DNA from: Gammaproteobacteria bacterium
Lineage (GTDB): Bacteria > Pseudomonadota > Gammaproteobacteria > Steroidobacterales > BM003
NCBI GenBank assembly: GCA_026193125.1
Contig: JAPHSC010000299.1
Coordinates: 1-10,611, forward strand
Direction of reading: 5' to 3'
Length of the DNA stretch: 10,611 nucleotides
The position numbers and the translations under genes are program-made. The notes beneath the pieces are model-generated. The model did not search any database and was not told the origin of the DNA. It saw only the letters and a program-made list of their open reading frames with translations. Positions 1 through 7,001 of this stretch are shown here, one piece after another; position 1 is the first letter of the stretch, and each line of letters opens with the position of its first letter.

Positions 1-1209
1 CTTGAGAAATCGTTCTATAGACGAGCTGAAAGACTCGTATGGGTGATGCAGGAGCACAGATCCCTTTTCGCGAATGCTGTGAAAGATATTCTTGTCCTGT
101 GGCAAATCGGGATGATCAATAGGGTGATGAGGCGGGTAGCGCAGTTCCGGATAATCCAGATTGGATAAGTCAATAAAACCATGTCGATCCAGCGGTGCCC
201 CCACTTCCGTCACATCCGCCGATTGTTCCTTTAGACCAAGCTCCGCTGCAAGAAATCCCCGGTGCTCCTCACTCATGCCGCTAACAACGTCCATGCATAC
301 GACAGGCGCGAAATGCCTGTTACGCAATTCAGATTCAATCATGGCCAGCAGGTCGTCCGCCTTTTCCGCGTTGCTCTCGGTATTCGCATTGCGTATGACC
401 CTGAAGAATTCGCAACTTTCTATCGACATGCCCGGAAACAACAAGTCCAGGTTGTTTGCGATAACCTGTTCAAGCACGACGAAAACATCCTTGTCAGCCA
501 CTTTAATCAGACCGGGAATATCCGGCCCTATCGGCGCCTTGACCCGGTTCAACAGGGCTGACCCGTCCGGCCCCCTCAGTGTGACCAGCAAATTCACTGA
601 CAAGTTGGACACAAAAGGAAACGGGTGTGCCGGATCAGAAGCCTGTGGTGTTACCAGCGGGAAAATATTGCTGATGAAATGCTGACGCAACCAGGCTCGC
701 TGGTCCTCATCCAAATCCGTGTAATCAGCCAGAACGATGCCATGCACACTCAGTTGATCACGCAACAGGGACAGCAGTTCACGCTGGCGGGCACGCAATG
801 CGTCCACCAATACCATGCACTCCTGCATCTGGCGCTCAGGTGTCCGACCGTCCTCGGTCAGCTTGCGCAAGCCCGCCCCGATTTGCTGCTTCAGGCCGCC
901 AATGCGTTTCATCAGGAATTCATCGAGATTGGAACCGACAATCGCAACAAAACGCAGGCGCTCAAGCAGTGGCAATCTGGCATCTTCGGCCTGGTGCAAT
1001 ACACGCCAGCAGAAGTTCAGCCAGGTTAGCTCCCGATTCAGGTACAGGGCAGGCGAGGACAGATCGAAGCCGTCGGGCCCGGCGCTCGGCAACTCCGGGG
1101 GCAATCCCGGAGAGGGGGGCGTTGTTCCACAAAATTGGGCCTGGTCAACGGCGGTAACCGATTCATCACCCACCCCTGGCTCAACACTGGATAGTACTGG
1201 TATTCCCAT
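1..1209 (-). CDS. ppk1: Polyphosphate kinase 1, N-terminal 403 residues (3' end off window)
   Basis: PPK1 reversibly transfers the terminal phosphate of ATP to inorganic polyphosphate. The minus-strand frame is open from an ATG at 1209 to the window edge. Visible family motifs are LYLNRELTWLNF (residues 55-66), SNLDEF (93-98, holding the nucleotide-binding Asn), DPAHPFPFVSNLS (192-204) and LLHHPYESF (386-394). These cover the N-terminal and head domains; the two catalytic histidines of the C-terminal domains lie outside the window. PPK1 is usually about 690-720 residues, so a little over half is present. Residues 1-54 are a Pro/Gly/Ser-rich extension without recognisable homology, so the true start could lie further in. 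The frame is also open upstream of 1209, and no strong Shine-Dalgarno sequence precedes the ATG. A 107-nt gap separates it from mtnP. Identity is near certain; the start is only moderately sure. Confidence 0.93.
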   Translation of the reverse strand, partial: MGIPVLSSVEPGVGDESVTAVDQAQFCGTTPPSPGLPPELPSAGPDGFDLSSPALYLNRELTWLNFCWRVLHQAEDARLPLLERLRFVAIVGSNLDEFLMKRIGGLKQQIGAGLRKLTEDGRTPERQMQECMVLVDALRARQRELLSLLRDQLSVHGIVLADYTDLDEDQRAWLRQHFISNIFPLVTPQASDPAHPFPFVSNLSVNLLVTLRGPDGSALLNRVKAPIGPDIPGLIKVADKDVFVVLEQVIANNLDLLFPGMSIESCEFFRVIRNANTESNAEKADDLLAMIESELRNRHFAPVVCMDVVSGMSEEHRGFLAAELGLKEQSADVTEVGAPLDRHGFIDLSNLDYPELRYPPHHPIDHPDLPQDKNIFHSIREKGSVLLHHPYESFSSSIERFLK

Positions 1210-1215
1210 AAACCT

Positions 1216-1230
1216 GACTTGACTCGACTC
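1216..1230. repeat. Three tandem 5-mers upstream of ppk1
   Basis: Three consecutive 5-mers (gactt, gactc, gactc on the plus strand) lie 7-21 nt before the ppk1 ATG, where a ribosome-binding site would be expected. No clear Shine-Dalgarno sequence is present there. The repeat may be a slippage product without function. The rest of the mtnP/ppk1 gap shows no convincing promoter or terminator. Confidence 0.45.
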
Positions 1231-1316
1231 GAGGAACGAAAAGTGTAACACCTCTGGCGAAAGCCGCAGCAGCGCTTTTGATCGCCACCCAGGGCTCGCG
1301 GAACCTTCGCCCAGGG

Positions 1317-2099
1317 TTAACCCGCGGCATGGGCGCACACCCCGGGCAAACTCGCCTTGAGCAAGCCTTCAAGCCGCTCCATGGACAAATCCAGGAAGGC
1401 ATCCATCTGGGCATGGATGCCGGTCTCTGCCCTGCCTGCTGCATGATTCACGACCAGCGCTATGCACACATATCTCATGCCCAGTTCTCGTGCCAGCGCG
1501 GCCTCCGGCATACCGGTCATTCCTACCAGGTCACAGCCATCGCGTTCCATGCGGTCGATTTCCGCGGCGGTTTCCAGGCGTGGGCCCTGAGTGGCCCCAT
1601 AACAGCCCTTGTCCACCAGGTAAATGCCCGCTTGCTCGGCAGCGTCCCTGAATATGCCGCGCATTTGCTCGCAATAAGGTTGCGTGAAATCCACATGCAT
1701 CAGGGGCTCACCAGTCCCATCAAAGTAGGTGTGTTCGCGTCCGTAGGTATAGTCCAGTATCTGATCCGGCATCATCAATGAACCCGGCTCAATGCCGGGC
1801 CGAATTATCCCCACGGCATTAACCGCAATAACCCGCCCTACGTTCGCCTGTCTGAGGGCCCATAGATTGGCCCGGTAATTGACCTTGTGGGGCGGAATGG
1901 TGTGGCCGTAACCATGGCGCGGCAAAAATATCACGGGCTGACCCCACAATACCCCGTGGCTCAATGGGCCAGAGGCCTCGCCGTAAGGCGTGGTGATCAA
2001 CTCATGTCTTAGGTTCTGCATATCCTGCAGACCGGTCAGGCCGGTGCCACCAATAATAGCCACTTCACAGGGTGTGCCGGGACCAGTAGATTGATTCAT
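1317..2099 (-). CDS. mtnP: S-methyl-5'-thioinosine phosphorylase (MTAP/PNP family)
   Basis: This enzyme cleaves a methylthio-purine nucleoside with phosphate to give the free base and methylthioribose-1-phosphate, in salvage of the polyamine by-product methylthioadenosine. The 260-residue product has family motifs: AIIGGTG (14-20, phosphate loop), RHG (61-63), a segment around NYRANLWAL (74-82), TQGPRLET (170-177) and GMTGMPEAALARE (193-205, containing the ribose-binding Met). At the base-recognition site it reads VVNHAAG, with Asn218 where adenine-specific MTAP has Asp220 and PNP has Asn243. Together with close resemblance to Pseudomonas aeruginosa PA3004, this favours methylthioinosine and hypoxanthine over adenine. 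The ATG shares one base with the hpt stop (TAATG), implying translational coupling. The symbol is used for the family; substrate assignment is an inference. Confidence 0.9.
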   Translation of the reverse strand: MNQSTGPGTPCEVAIIGGTGLTGLQDMQNLRHELITTPYGEASGPLSHGVLWGQPVIFLPRHGYGHTIPPHKVNYRANLWALRQANVGRVIAVNAVGIIRPGIEPGSLMMPDQILDYTYGREHTYFDGTGEPLMHVDFTQPYCEQMRGIFRDAAEQAGIYLVDKGCYGATQGPRLETAAEIDRMERDGCDLVGMTGMPEAALARELGMRYVCIALVVNHAAGRAETGIHAQMDAFLDLSMERLEGLLKASLPGVCAHAAG

Positions 2100-2665
2100 T
2101 AGTCCTCCACCAGCGCGTAAATTGCCGGAAGCTGTCGAAAATATTCCTGGTAATCCATGCCGCAGCCGAAAACATAACGGTCGGGCACCTCCAGACCAAT
2201 GTAGTCGGCGACCAGACCGGCAACTTTCCTGTCATGCATCTTGTTTACCAGCACTGCAATGCGGATACTGCGAGGCCCTTCACGCAACAGGGCATCCTTT
2301 ACCGCCGCCAGGGTAACCCCCTCGTCCAGGATGTCATCAACGATAATCACATCTCGATCATTAAGGTTTTCCCTTGGCCGCGCCAGCCAGTGCAACTCTC
2401 CACCGCGTGTGCCACTTCTGTAACGCGTCGCGTGCAGGTAATCCAACTGCACTGGCATCTCCAGACGCTGCGCCAACCAGGCCAGGGGCATGACACCACC
2501 GACCATCACACCCACCAGCACCGGAATACGACCGGCGTAGTCTTCTTGTATCTGACCGGCCATGCGATCCAGGGTCTCGGACACCTTGCTTGCACTCGCC
2601 AGGCAATCGGCCCGCTCAAGAATTTGCCGCAACTGCTCGGGGCCTGGTTGCTTGCTCTTGGTCAT
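2099..2665 (-). CDS. hpt: Hypoxanthine-guanine phosphoribosyltransferase
   Basis: This cytoplasmic type I phosphoribosyltransferase converts hypoxanthine (or guanine) plus PRPP to IMP (or GMP) and pyrophosphate. The 188-residue protein has the PRPP-binding signature DVIIVDDILDEGVTL (105-119), a purine-contacting Lys in VLVNKMHDRK (138-147), and the C-terminal HPRT pattern PDRYVFGCGMDYQEYFRQLP (161-180). Length is normal for a bacterial HPRT. The ATG at 2665 has a good Shine-Dalgarno sequence GGGAG six nt upstream (plus-strand 2672-2676). It lies 39 nt after the nagZ stop, and its own stop overlaps the mtnP start by one base. This arrangement fits a role in recapturing hypoxanthine produced by the next enzyme. 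Guanine use cannot be judged from the sequence. Confidence 0.92.
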   Translation of the reverse strand: MTKSKQPGPEQLRQILERADCLASASKVSETLDRMAGQIQEDYAGRIPVLVGVMVGGVMPLAWLAQRLEMPVQLDYLHATRYRSGTRGGELHWLARPRENLNDRDVIIVDDILDEGVTLAAVKDALLREGPRSIRIAVLVNKMHDRKVAGLVADYIGLEVPDRYVFGCGMDYQEYFRQLPAIYALVED

Positions 2666-2704
2666 CCACCGCTCCCTGGTTTGTTGACTTGGGTCCGGAA
2701 CATC

Positions 2705-3748
2705 TCAGGCATCCAGTTGCAGCACCGGTGAAACTGCACTCTCGGCTATCAGGCGACTGGCCGATCGCCATTGCTTCGATGCCCGCAGGTCCTCAAGACT
2801 GGTTTGCTGCCTGCCGTGAAGTCGCGTCAGGCGTAATTGGGCCAGGGGATTCTGGTAATCGCCAAATTTATCGATAAGGTTCAGCACCGCCTCCCGGTTA
2901 TTGCATATCGGCACCATATCGCAGCCGCACTCAAGCGCCCTGCGCAAACGCGCCGGCATATCCCCAGCCACCGCGGCGGCCGCCATACTCAAATCATCAC
3001 AAAACACCGCTCCCCGAAAATCCATTTCCGCGCGCAATACCTGCTTGATCCAGTAGTCGGAGAGGCTGGCTGGCCATTCTTCGACCTCGGCATAGACCAC
3101 GTGCGCCATCATTACCGAGCAAATGCCCCAGTTGATCAGCCGCTCAAAGGGACGCATGTCCTCGCGCAGATCAGCATAGCGGCGCCGATCTATCGGGAGC
3201 ATGTGGTGAGAATCAGCCACCACCGCACCGTGCCCCGGGAAATGCTTGATCGTGGCTTCCATACCGGCGCTGCGCATCCCCCTGGCATAAGCTCTGGCCA
3301 GGTCCGCCACCACATCCGGATCGCGATGGAAGGCCCTGTCGCCGATCACTTCCGACACGCCCCATCCCAGGTCAAGCACCGGCGCGAAGCTGATATCAAC
3401 CCCGATAGCGCGCATTTCAGCGGCCATGAGCCAGCCGCTAAGCTCCGCCAGCTCCTTGCCGCGCTGTGCATCCATATCATATTGGTGGCCAATGACATGC
3501 ACCGGGGGCAATTGGGTAAAGCCATCCCGGAAGCGCTGCACCCGGCCACCTTCGTGGTCTACCGCCACCAACAGTGCCGGAGAACGAATGGCGTGAATGC
3601 TGCTGACCAGATTCCTGATCTGCTCTGGATCCACATAATTTCTGCTGAACAAGATCACACCGCCAACCAGTGGATGCGCAAGCAATTCCCGGTCGGCGGT
3701 GGTCAGCGCGTCCCCCGCTACATCAATCATCAGCGGACCCAGGGTCAT
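2705..3748 (-). CDS. nagZ: Beta-N-acetylhexosaminidase NagZ (peptidoglycan recycling)
   Basis: NagZ is a cytoplasmic GH3 enzyme that removes N-acetylglucosamine from anhydro-muropeptides during cell-wall recycling. In many Gram-negatives its product also induces AmpC beta-lactamase. The 347-residue protein has no signal peptide. It carries the family core: GVILFSRN (30-37), VDHEGGRVQR (63-72), KHFPGHG (168-174), the flexible-loop Asp-Ser-His acid/base dyad (179-181, followed by a second His), and FCDDLSM (249-255) with the likely nucleophile Asp251. Most relatives have Ser where this one has Cys250, a minor variation. The start overlaps the stop of the upstream YkuD gene by 4 nt (ATGA). A strong Shine-Dalgarno sequence GGAGGGG ends five nt before the ATG (plus-strand 3754-3760). 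Length is normal. Confidence 0.96.
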   Translation of the reverse strand: MTLGPLMIDVAGDALTTADRELLAHPLVGGVILFSRNYVDPEQIRNLVSSIHAIRSPALLVAVDHEGGRVQRFRDGFTQLPPVHVIGHQYDMDAQRGKELAELSGWLMAAEMRAIGVDISFAPVLDLGWGVSEVIGDRAFHRDPDVVADLARAYARGMRSAGMEATIKHFPGHGAVVADSHHMLPIDRRRYADLREDMRPFERLINWGICSVMMAHVVYAEVEEWPASLSDYWIKQVLRAEMDFRGAVFCDDLSMAAAAVAGDMPARLRRALECGCDMVPICNNREAVLNLIDKFGDYQNPLAQLRLTRLHGRQQTSLEDLRASKQWRSASRLIAESAVSPVLQLDA

Positions 3749-4263
3749 AGCTTCCCCTCCGAGATAGTCACCGGCGTACCCGGTTCCACCATGGCATACA
3801 AATCAATTACGTCGCTGTTGCGCATGCGTATGCACCCGTGCGACGCGGGGACGCCCATCGGTTGGCTATCCGGTGTGCCGTGGATATAAATATATCGCCG
3901 CATGCTGTCCACGTTCCCCAAGCGGTTGAATCCAGGTTGTTTGCCGCACAGCCAGAGAATACGACTGAGTATCCAGTCTCTCTCGGGGTATTGCCTGGCA
4001 AATTCCTCGGTGTAAATTTCCCCGCTGGGTCTGCGGCCAACCAGGACGGCGCCTGCCGGTAATCCGCTGCCGATACAGGCGCGAATAAAATGCTCTCCCC
4101 TCGGGGTCTGAAAACTGCCGGCCCGCTCACCGGCTCCCTTACTGGCAGTGGAAACCGGAAAAGTGATCGGCTCCATGCCGGGCCGCAAGACCGTCAGGAC
4201 CTGACCGGCCAGGTCTACGTGAATTCTCACTCGTTTATCAGGCGTTGCATGCATCGGCTTCAC
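3745..4263 (-). CDS. YkuD-fold L,D-peptidase without signal peptide, probable cytoplasmic L,D-carboxypeptidase
   Basis: The 172-residue product is almost entirely one YkuD (L,D-transpeptidase catalytic) domain. The conserved YIHGT (126-130) and the catalytic SHGCIRM (141-147, nucleophile Cys144) are intact. The N-terminus (MKPMHATPDKRVRI) is charged, has no hydrophobic segment and no lipobox, so export is unlikely. Classical L,D-transpeptidases are periplasmic. A signal-less YkuD enzyme, ElsL of Acinetobacter baumannii, is a cytoplasmic L,D-carboxypeptidase of murein recycling. The 4-nt ATGA overlap with nagZ supports that role here; this is inference. The start is taken as GTG at 4263, overlapping the CYTH stop as GTGA; an ATG at 4254 is an alternative. 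Neither has a good Shine-Dalgarno sequence, so coupling to the upstream gene is likely. The domain call is sure; the exact reaction is less so. Confidence 0.85.
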   Translation of the reverse strand: MKPMHATPDKRVRIHVDLAGQVLTVLRPGMEPITFPVSTASKGAGERAGSFQTPRGEHFIRACIGSGLPAGAVLVGRRPSGEIYTEEFARQYPERDWILSRILWLCGKQPGFNRLGNVDSMRRYIYIHGTPDSQPMGVPASHGCIRMRNSDVIDLYAMVEPGTPVTISEGKL

Positions 4264-4748
4264 GTTTGTTGTGCTTTCTTGGGCCAGAGTGAATAAGGGT
4301 GTTCAGACAAGCTGCTATTGTAATATCGGGCATCGTGAGTGACCTCTGGTCCTAACCAGGGCGGCCTGTCGAATTCCTGATCTTCACGTTCCAGCTCCAA
4401 CTCGGCAATCACCAGGCCCTCGTTTTCACCCCGGAAGACATCCAGTTCCCAGGTGTTCTGTCCGTCCTGTACCCAGTAGCGAGTCTTCGCCACAATCGCA
4501 TGCCGGGTCAACCGGCTGAGCATCTCACGCCCTTCCGCCACCGGCACCGGGTACTCGTACTCAAGCCTTGTCATGCCCTGGGCTGCGCTCTTGATAGTCA
4601 GCCATGCCTGGTCGCCGGCCACCCTCACCCGTACCGAGGCCTTGCCCGCCTTGCCAAGATAACCCTGGGTCATATTCAGGCTGCGGCTGACCCGCTTTCG
4701 CCACTGGTTATTAGCGACCAGAAACTTGCGCTCGACCTCTACACCCAT
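4260..4748 (-). CDS. Single-domain CYTH (triphosphate tunnel) phosphohydrolase
   Basis: CYTH proteins form an eight-stranded tunnel that binds triphosphate groups with divalent metals. Small stand-alone bacterial members, such as NE1496 of Nitrosomonas europaea, hydrolyse inorganic tripolyphosphate. The 162-residue product opens with the signature EVERKFLV (residues 4-11, the ExExK metal and phosphate motif). It continues with the alternating basic strand VRVRV (39-43), LTIK (50-53), EYEYPVP (63-69), KTRY (88-91) and the acidic strands WELDVF (100-105) and IAELELE (114-120). No CHAD or cyclase domain is fused. The frame is open far upstream into rlmD, but homology begins at the ATG at 4748, so this start is chosen. 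An AAGGG stretch lies about ten nt before it. The stop overlaps the next gene as GTGA. Substrate unproven. Confidence 0.9.
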   Translation of the reverse strand: MGVEVERKFLVANNQWRKRVSRSLNMTQGYLGKAGKASVRVRVAGDQAWLTIKSAAQGMTRLEYEYPVPVAEGREMLSRLTRHAIVAKTRYWVQDGQNTWELDVFRGENEGLVIAELELEREDQEFDRPPWLGPEVTHDARYYNSSLSEHPYSLWPKKAQQT

Positions 4749-4772
4749 GGGTGAACCCTTGATTTTAACCGG

Positions 4773-4853
4773 CTGGTACAGATTGTATGCAAAGCGAGTC
4801 AGATTCAAGCCGCCACTTGAACACAAAGCTGGGCGCACGAAGATCGGCATGAC
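4773..4853 (-). repeat. Dispersed intergenic repeat, shortened copy C
   Basis: This stretch in the rlmD/CYTH gap resembles the two longer copies at 8271-8398 and 10057-10183. Shared plus-strand blocks include cagattg, gtcagattcaagccgcc (compare ttcagattcaaggcgcc) and acaaagctgg (compare atagaagctgg). The central portion holding the hairpin of the other copies is missing, giving about 81 bp. It has the same orientation relative to the genes as the others. It ends 24 nt before the CYTH start codon, the same distance as copy B from the era start. The alignment was made by eye and the distal third is weak. Confidence 0.6.
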
Positions 4854-4912
4854 CGAGGCGGCTCGAGTGGAACCGGGACTTCCGTGTACGCCTGGTCCAC
4901 GGACCTCCCGAT

Positions 4913-6229
4913 CTATTCCATGACAAACAAACCCATGGTTTCCACATGCAATGTGTGCGGAAACATATCCATCACGCCAACCGCTTCGAGCCGATAACCC
5001 AGTCTGCCAGTGAGCACCGCTGCATCCTGCACAAAACTTTCTGGTCCGCAGGACACATAAACCAGGCGCCCGGCACCCAGCGCGGGCAAATGCTCCAGTA
5101 TCTGTGCCGCACCGGCCCTCGGAGGATCGAGTAAAACACGGTCGAATTTCCCCTTGAGCCAATCACCAGCGACCGCCTCCTGGTACAGGTCACCCTGCTC
5201 AAAAGACACGTTATCCAGACCATTACGCTGGGCATTTAGACCGGCACGTTCGATCAGGGCGAGGTCCGAATCCACGCCGGTTACCTGTCCCGCCCGTCGG
5301 CCCAGTGCGAGACTGAAATTTCCCATGCCGCAAAAAAGATCCAGTACCCGACTGTTCGCACGACATTCCAGCAGTTCGATAGCGCGAGCCACCATAGCCC
5401 GATTGACCTGGGCGTTCACTTGTACAAAGTCGGTGGGTCTGAATTCCATTTCAAGATCAAAATCCGGTAGTCGATAAAACAACCCGGGTTGGTCCATATG
5501 CAAGGGAGTCACCGTCTCCAGGCCTCCGCTTTGCAGGAATACCTGCACTGCCTGGTCACGGGCAAATTTTTCAAATTCCACCAGGTCCTGACTGGACGGC
5601 GGCTCCAACACCCTGAACACGAGGGCGGTCCCATTATCCGCCTGCGCCACTTCGACCTGGGGCACGGCCGCGCATATAGTCAGCCTGCCCACCAGTTCGC
5701 TCAAACTCTCAAACAAGCCCCCCGTAGGCCCGTCCAGTATCTCGCAGCGTCGACAATCGCATATATAAGGCGCACCGCGCTCCCTGAAACCCACCAGCAC
5801 CCGTCCCTTGGCCGGTACGCTCTTCACGCCCAGGCGGGCGCGCCGACGGTAGTTCCAGGGGCTGGAGGTAATCGGCTCCAACAGGCGGCCAAAAGACACA
5901 GCCTTGGCACCCAGGTCATCCAGCAGGAGGTCTTGCTTCCACGCCAGTTGAGCCGTCGCATCCATATGCTGAAGGCGGCAGCCGCCACAGTCACCGTAAG
6001 CCTCGCAGCGTGGCGTCACGCGATCGGCCGAGGGCACAAGCACGCTCTGCACACGAGCTTCCACCCTGCCCCGGCTTTTTCGAAACGGCTCGGCGATTAC
6101 CTCCTCACCCGGAAGCGCATCCTCGACCAGGTATTCGGCGCCCTCCACCAGCATACGGCCGCGACCGTCATTTCTCAGGGAACGAATCTTGCCACTCACT
6201 GGCGCTTGATGACGCAGGCGTCTACCCAT
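4913..6229 (-). CDS. rlmD: 23S rRNA (uracil-5-)-methyltransferase RlmD
   Basis: RlmD (RumA) methylates a conserved uracil (U1939 in E. coli 23S rRNA) using S-adenosylmethionine. From the ATG at 6229 the product is 438 residues, close to the E. coli enzyme. In order: a TRAM RNA-binding domain (about 12-60), the Fe-S cluster cysteines in CEAYGDCGGC (Cys75, 81, 84) with the fourth in CRRCEIL (Cys162), the AdoMet loop VLDLFCGMGNFSLAL (295-309), LLDPPRAG (366-373), the catalytic nucleophile in YVSCGPESF (Cys394), and the base Glu430 in HVETMGLF. An open frame extends 22 codons further upstream, but that part lies inside the preceding exonuclease. The ATG at 6229 sits one base after the exonuclease stop (TGAGATG) and is preferred. 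Two extra Cys flank the fourth cluster ligand (ICDC), a small oddity. Confidence 0.95.
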   Translation of the reverse strand: MGRRLRHQAPVSGKIRSLRNDGRGRMLVEGAEYLVEDALPGEEVIAEPFRKSRGRVEARVQSVLVPSADRVTPRCEAYGDCGGCRLQHMDATAQLAWKQDLLLDDLGAKAVSFGRLLEPITSSPWNYRRRARLGVKSVPAKGRVLVGFRERGAPYICDCRRCEILDGPTGGLFESLSELVGRLTICAAVPQVEVAQADNGTALVFRVLEPPSSQDLVEFEKFARDQAVQVFLQSGGLETVTPLHMDQPGLFYRLPDFDLEMEFRPTDFVQVNAQVNRAMVARAIELLECRANSRVLDLFCGMGNFSLALGRRAGQVTGVDSDLALIERAGLNAQRNGLDNVSFEQGDLYQEAVAGDWLKGKFDRVLLDPPRAGAAQILEHLPALGAGRLVYVSCGPESFVQDAAVLTGRLGYRLEAVGVMDMFPHTLHVETMGLFVME

Positions 6230-6230
6230 C

Positions 6231-7001
6231 TCAGCCTTCCCAGGCAGCAAGAAATTCCTGCAGGTGTGCCCGGCCGTCTTCGACCAGCGACGCACGAACC
6301 TTTGCGCACTCCGCCTCGTATTCGGCCGAATTCAAGTTGCCACGCATACGCTCAAAGGCAAGATAGATGAGATAGGTATTGAGTACGTCGGTTTCACAAT
6401 AATCGCGGATACGGCCGATTTCACCCTGCAAATAACAATCCCAGACCTTGGACCCGCTCATACCCAGCTTGCCCGGAAAACCCAGCATCAACGCGATCTC
6501 ATCCAGTGGCGCCCTCGAACGACCCTGAAATCCCGACAACACGTCCATCAGGTCAATATGACGCCAGTGAAACCGACTCAGGTAATTGTTCCAGCGGAAG
6601 CTCTGATCTGAATCACCCATTTCCCAGTAGCGGGACGCATCCAGGCCATGTTTCAGGGCACGGTAATGCAGGACCGGCAGATCAAAGCCCGATCCGTTCC
6701 AGGAAATCAAATCGGGTGAGAATTTGGCCAGCCCGTCAAAGAAACGACGAACGATTTCGTCCTCACTCGAATCGGGCTCACCCAATGACCAGACCCGAAA
6801 GCCCGAAGCACTGCGGTAGGCGACTGAAATAGCCACGACCCTGTGCTGGTGCAGGGGAAGAAAATCACCCCCGGTCGCCTGCATACGCTTGTTGAGCATG
6901 GCGTGGGCCACATCCTCATCGGAAAGCCCCTCAAGTCCATACAATACCCTGCCGAGTTCTATGTCCGGAATGGTCTCAATATCAAATGCAAAACAGTTCA
7001 C
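6231..7001 (-). CDS. DEDDy 3'-5' exonuclease related to the PolB proofreading domain
   Basis: The 256-residue protein matches the stand-alone exonuclease family related to the proofreading domain of family B DNA polymerases (PF10108 type). All catalytic residues of the DEDDy class are visible: FDIET (Asp7 and Glu9), SWNGSGFDLPVL (Asp107), and YCETD (Tyr201 and Asp205). The protein should therefore be an active metal-dependent 3'-5' nuclease. There is no polymerase or helicase domain, and its cellular substrate is unknown to me. The start is a GTG at 7001 overlapping the acpS stop as GTGA. It is supported by AGGAG at the right spacing and by the motif starting at residue 5. It ends one base before rlmD, so it is probably co-translated with that rRNA-modification gene. 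Confidence 0.9.
   Translation of the reverse strand: MNCFAFDIETIPDIELGRVLYGLEGLSDEDVAHAMLNKRMQATGGDFLPLHQHRVVAISVAYRSASGFRVWSLGEPDSSEDEIVRRFFDGLAKFSPDLISWNGSGFDLPVLHYRALKHGLDASRYWEMGDSDQSFRWNNYLSRFHWRHIDLMDVLSGFQGRSRAPLDEIALMLGFPGKLGMSGSKVWDCYLQGEIGRIRDYCETDVLNTYLIYLAFERMRGNLNSAEYEAECAKVRASLVEDGRAHLQEFLAAWEG

Noticed and set aside
161..1222. Several overlapping plus-strand frames at the window start
   Set aside because: The minus strand reads uninterrupted as PPK1 from 1209 to the edge, so these are shadows.
1236..1290. Possible ppk1 promoter with TACACT as -10 box, and a weak AAAGC/GCTTT hairpin
   Set aside because: No reasonable -35 element lies at the right distance. The hairpin has only five pairs and is not followed by a T-run.
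2837..3889. A 350-codon plus-strand open frame opposite nagZ
   Set aside because: It lies antisense to a complete nagZ with intact catalytic motifs. Its translation is rich in His, Arg and Pro without domain structure, as expected for a shadow frame in GC-rich DNA.
4894..4905. Palindrome ggtcc-ac-ggacc just after the rlmD stop, considered as a terminator
   Set aside because: It has a two-base loop and no T-run afterwards, so it is too weak to call.
4749..5162. Upstream extension of the CYTH frame into rlmD
   Set aside because: It crosses the repeat and the rlmD 3' end. The CYTH signature starts at the third residue after the ATG at 4748.
6230..6295. A 22-codon upstream extension of rlmD
   Set aside because: It overlaps the end of the exonuclease gene. 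The ATG at 6229, one base after that gene's stop, fits the family start better.
5489..6370. A 293-codon plus-strand open frame opposite rlmD
   Set aside because: It is antisense to a well-supported rlmD, with low-complexity His/Arg/Gln-rich translation and no recognisable motif.
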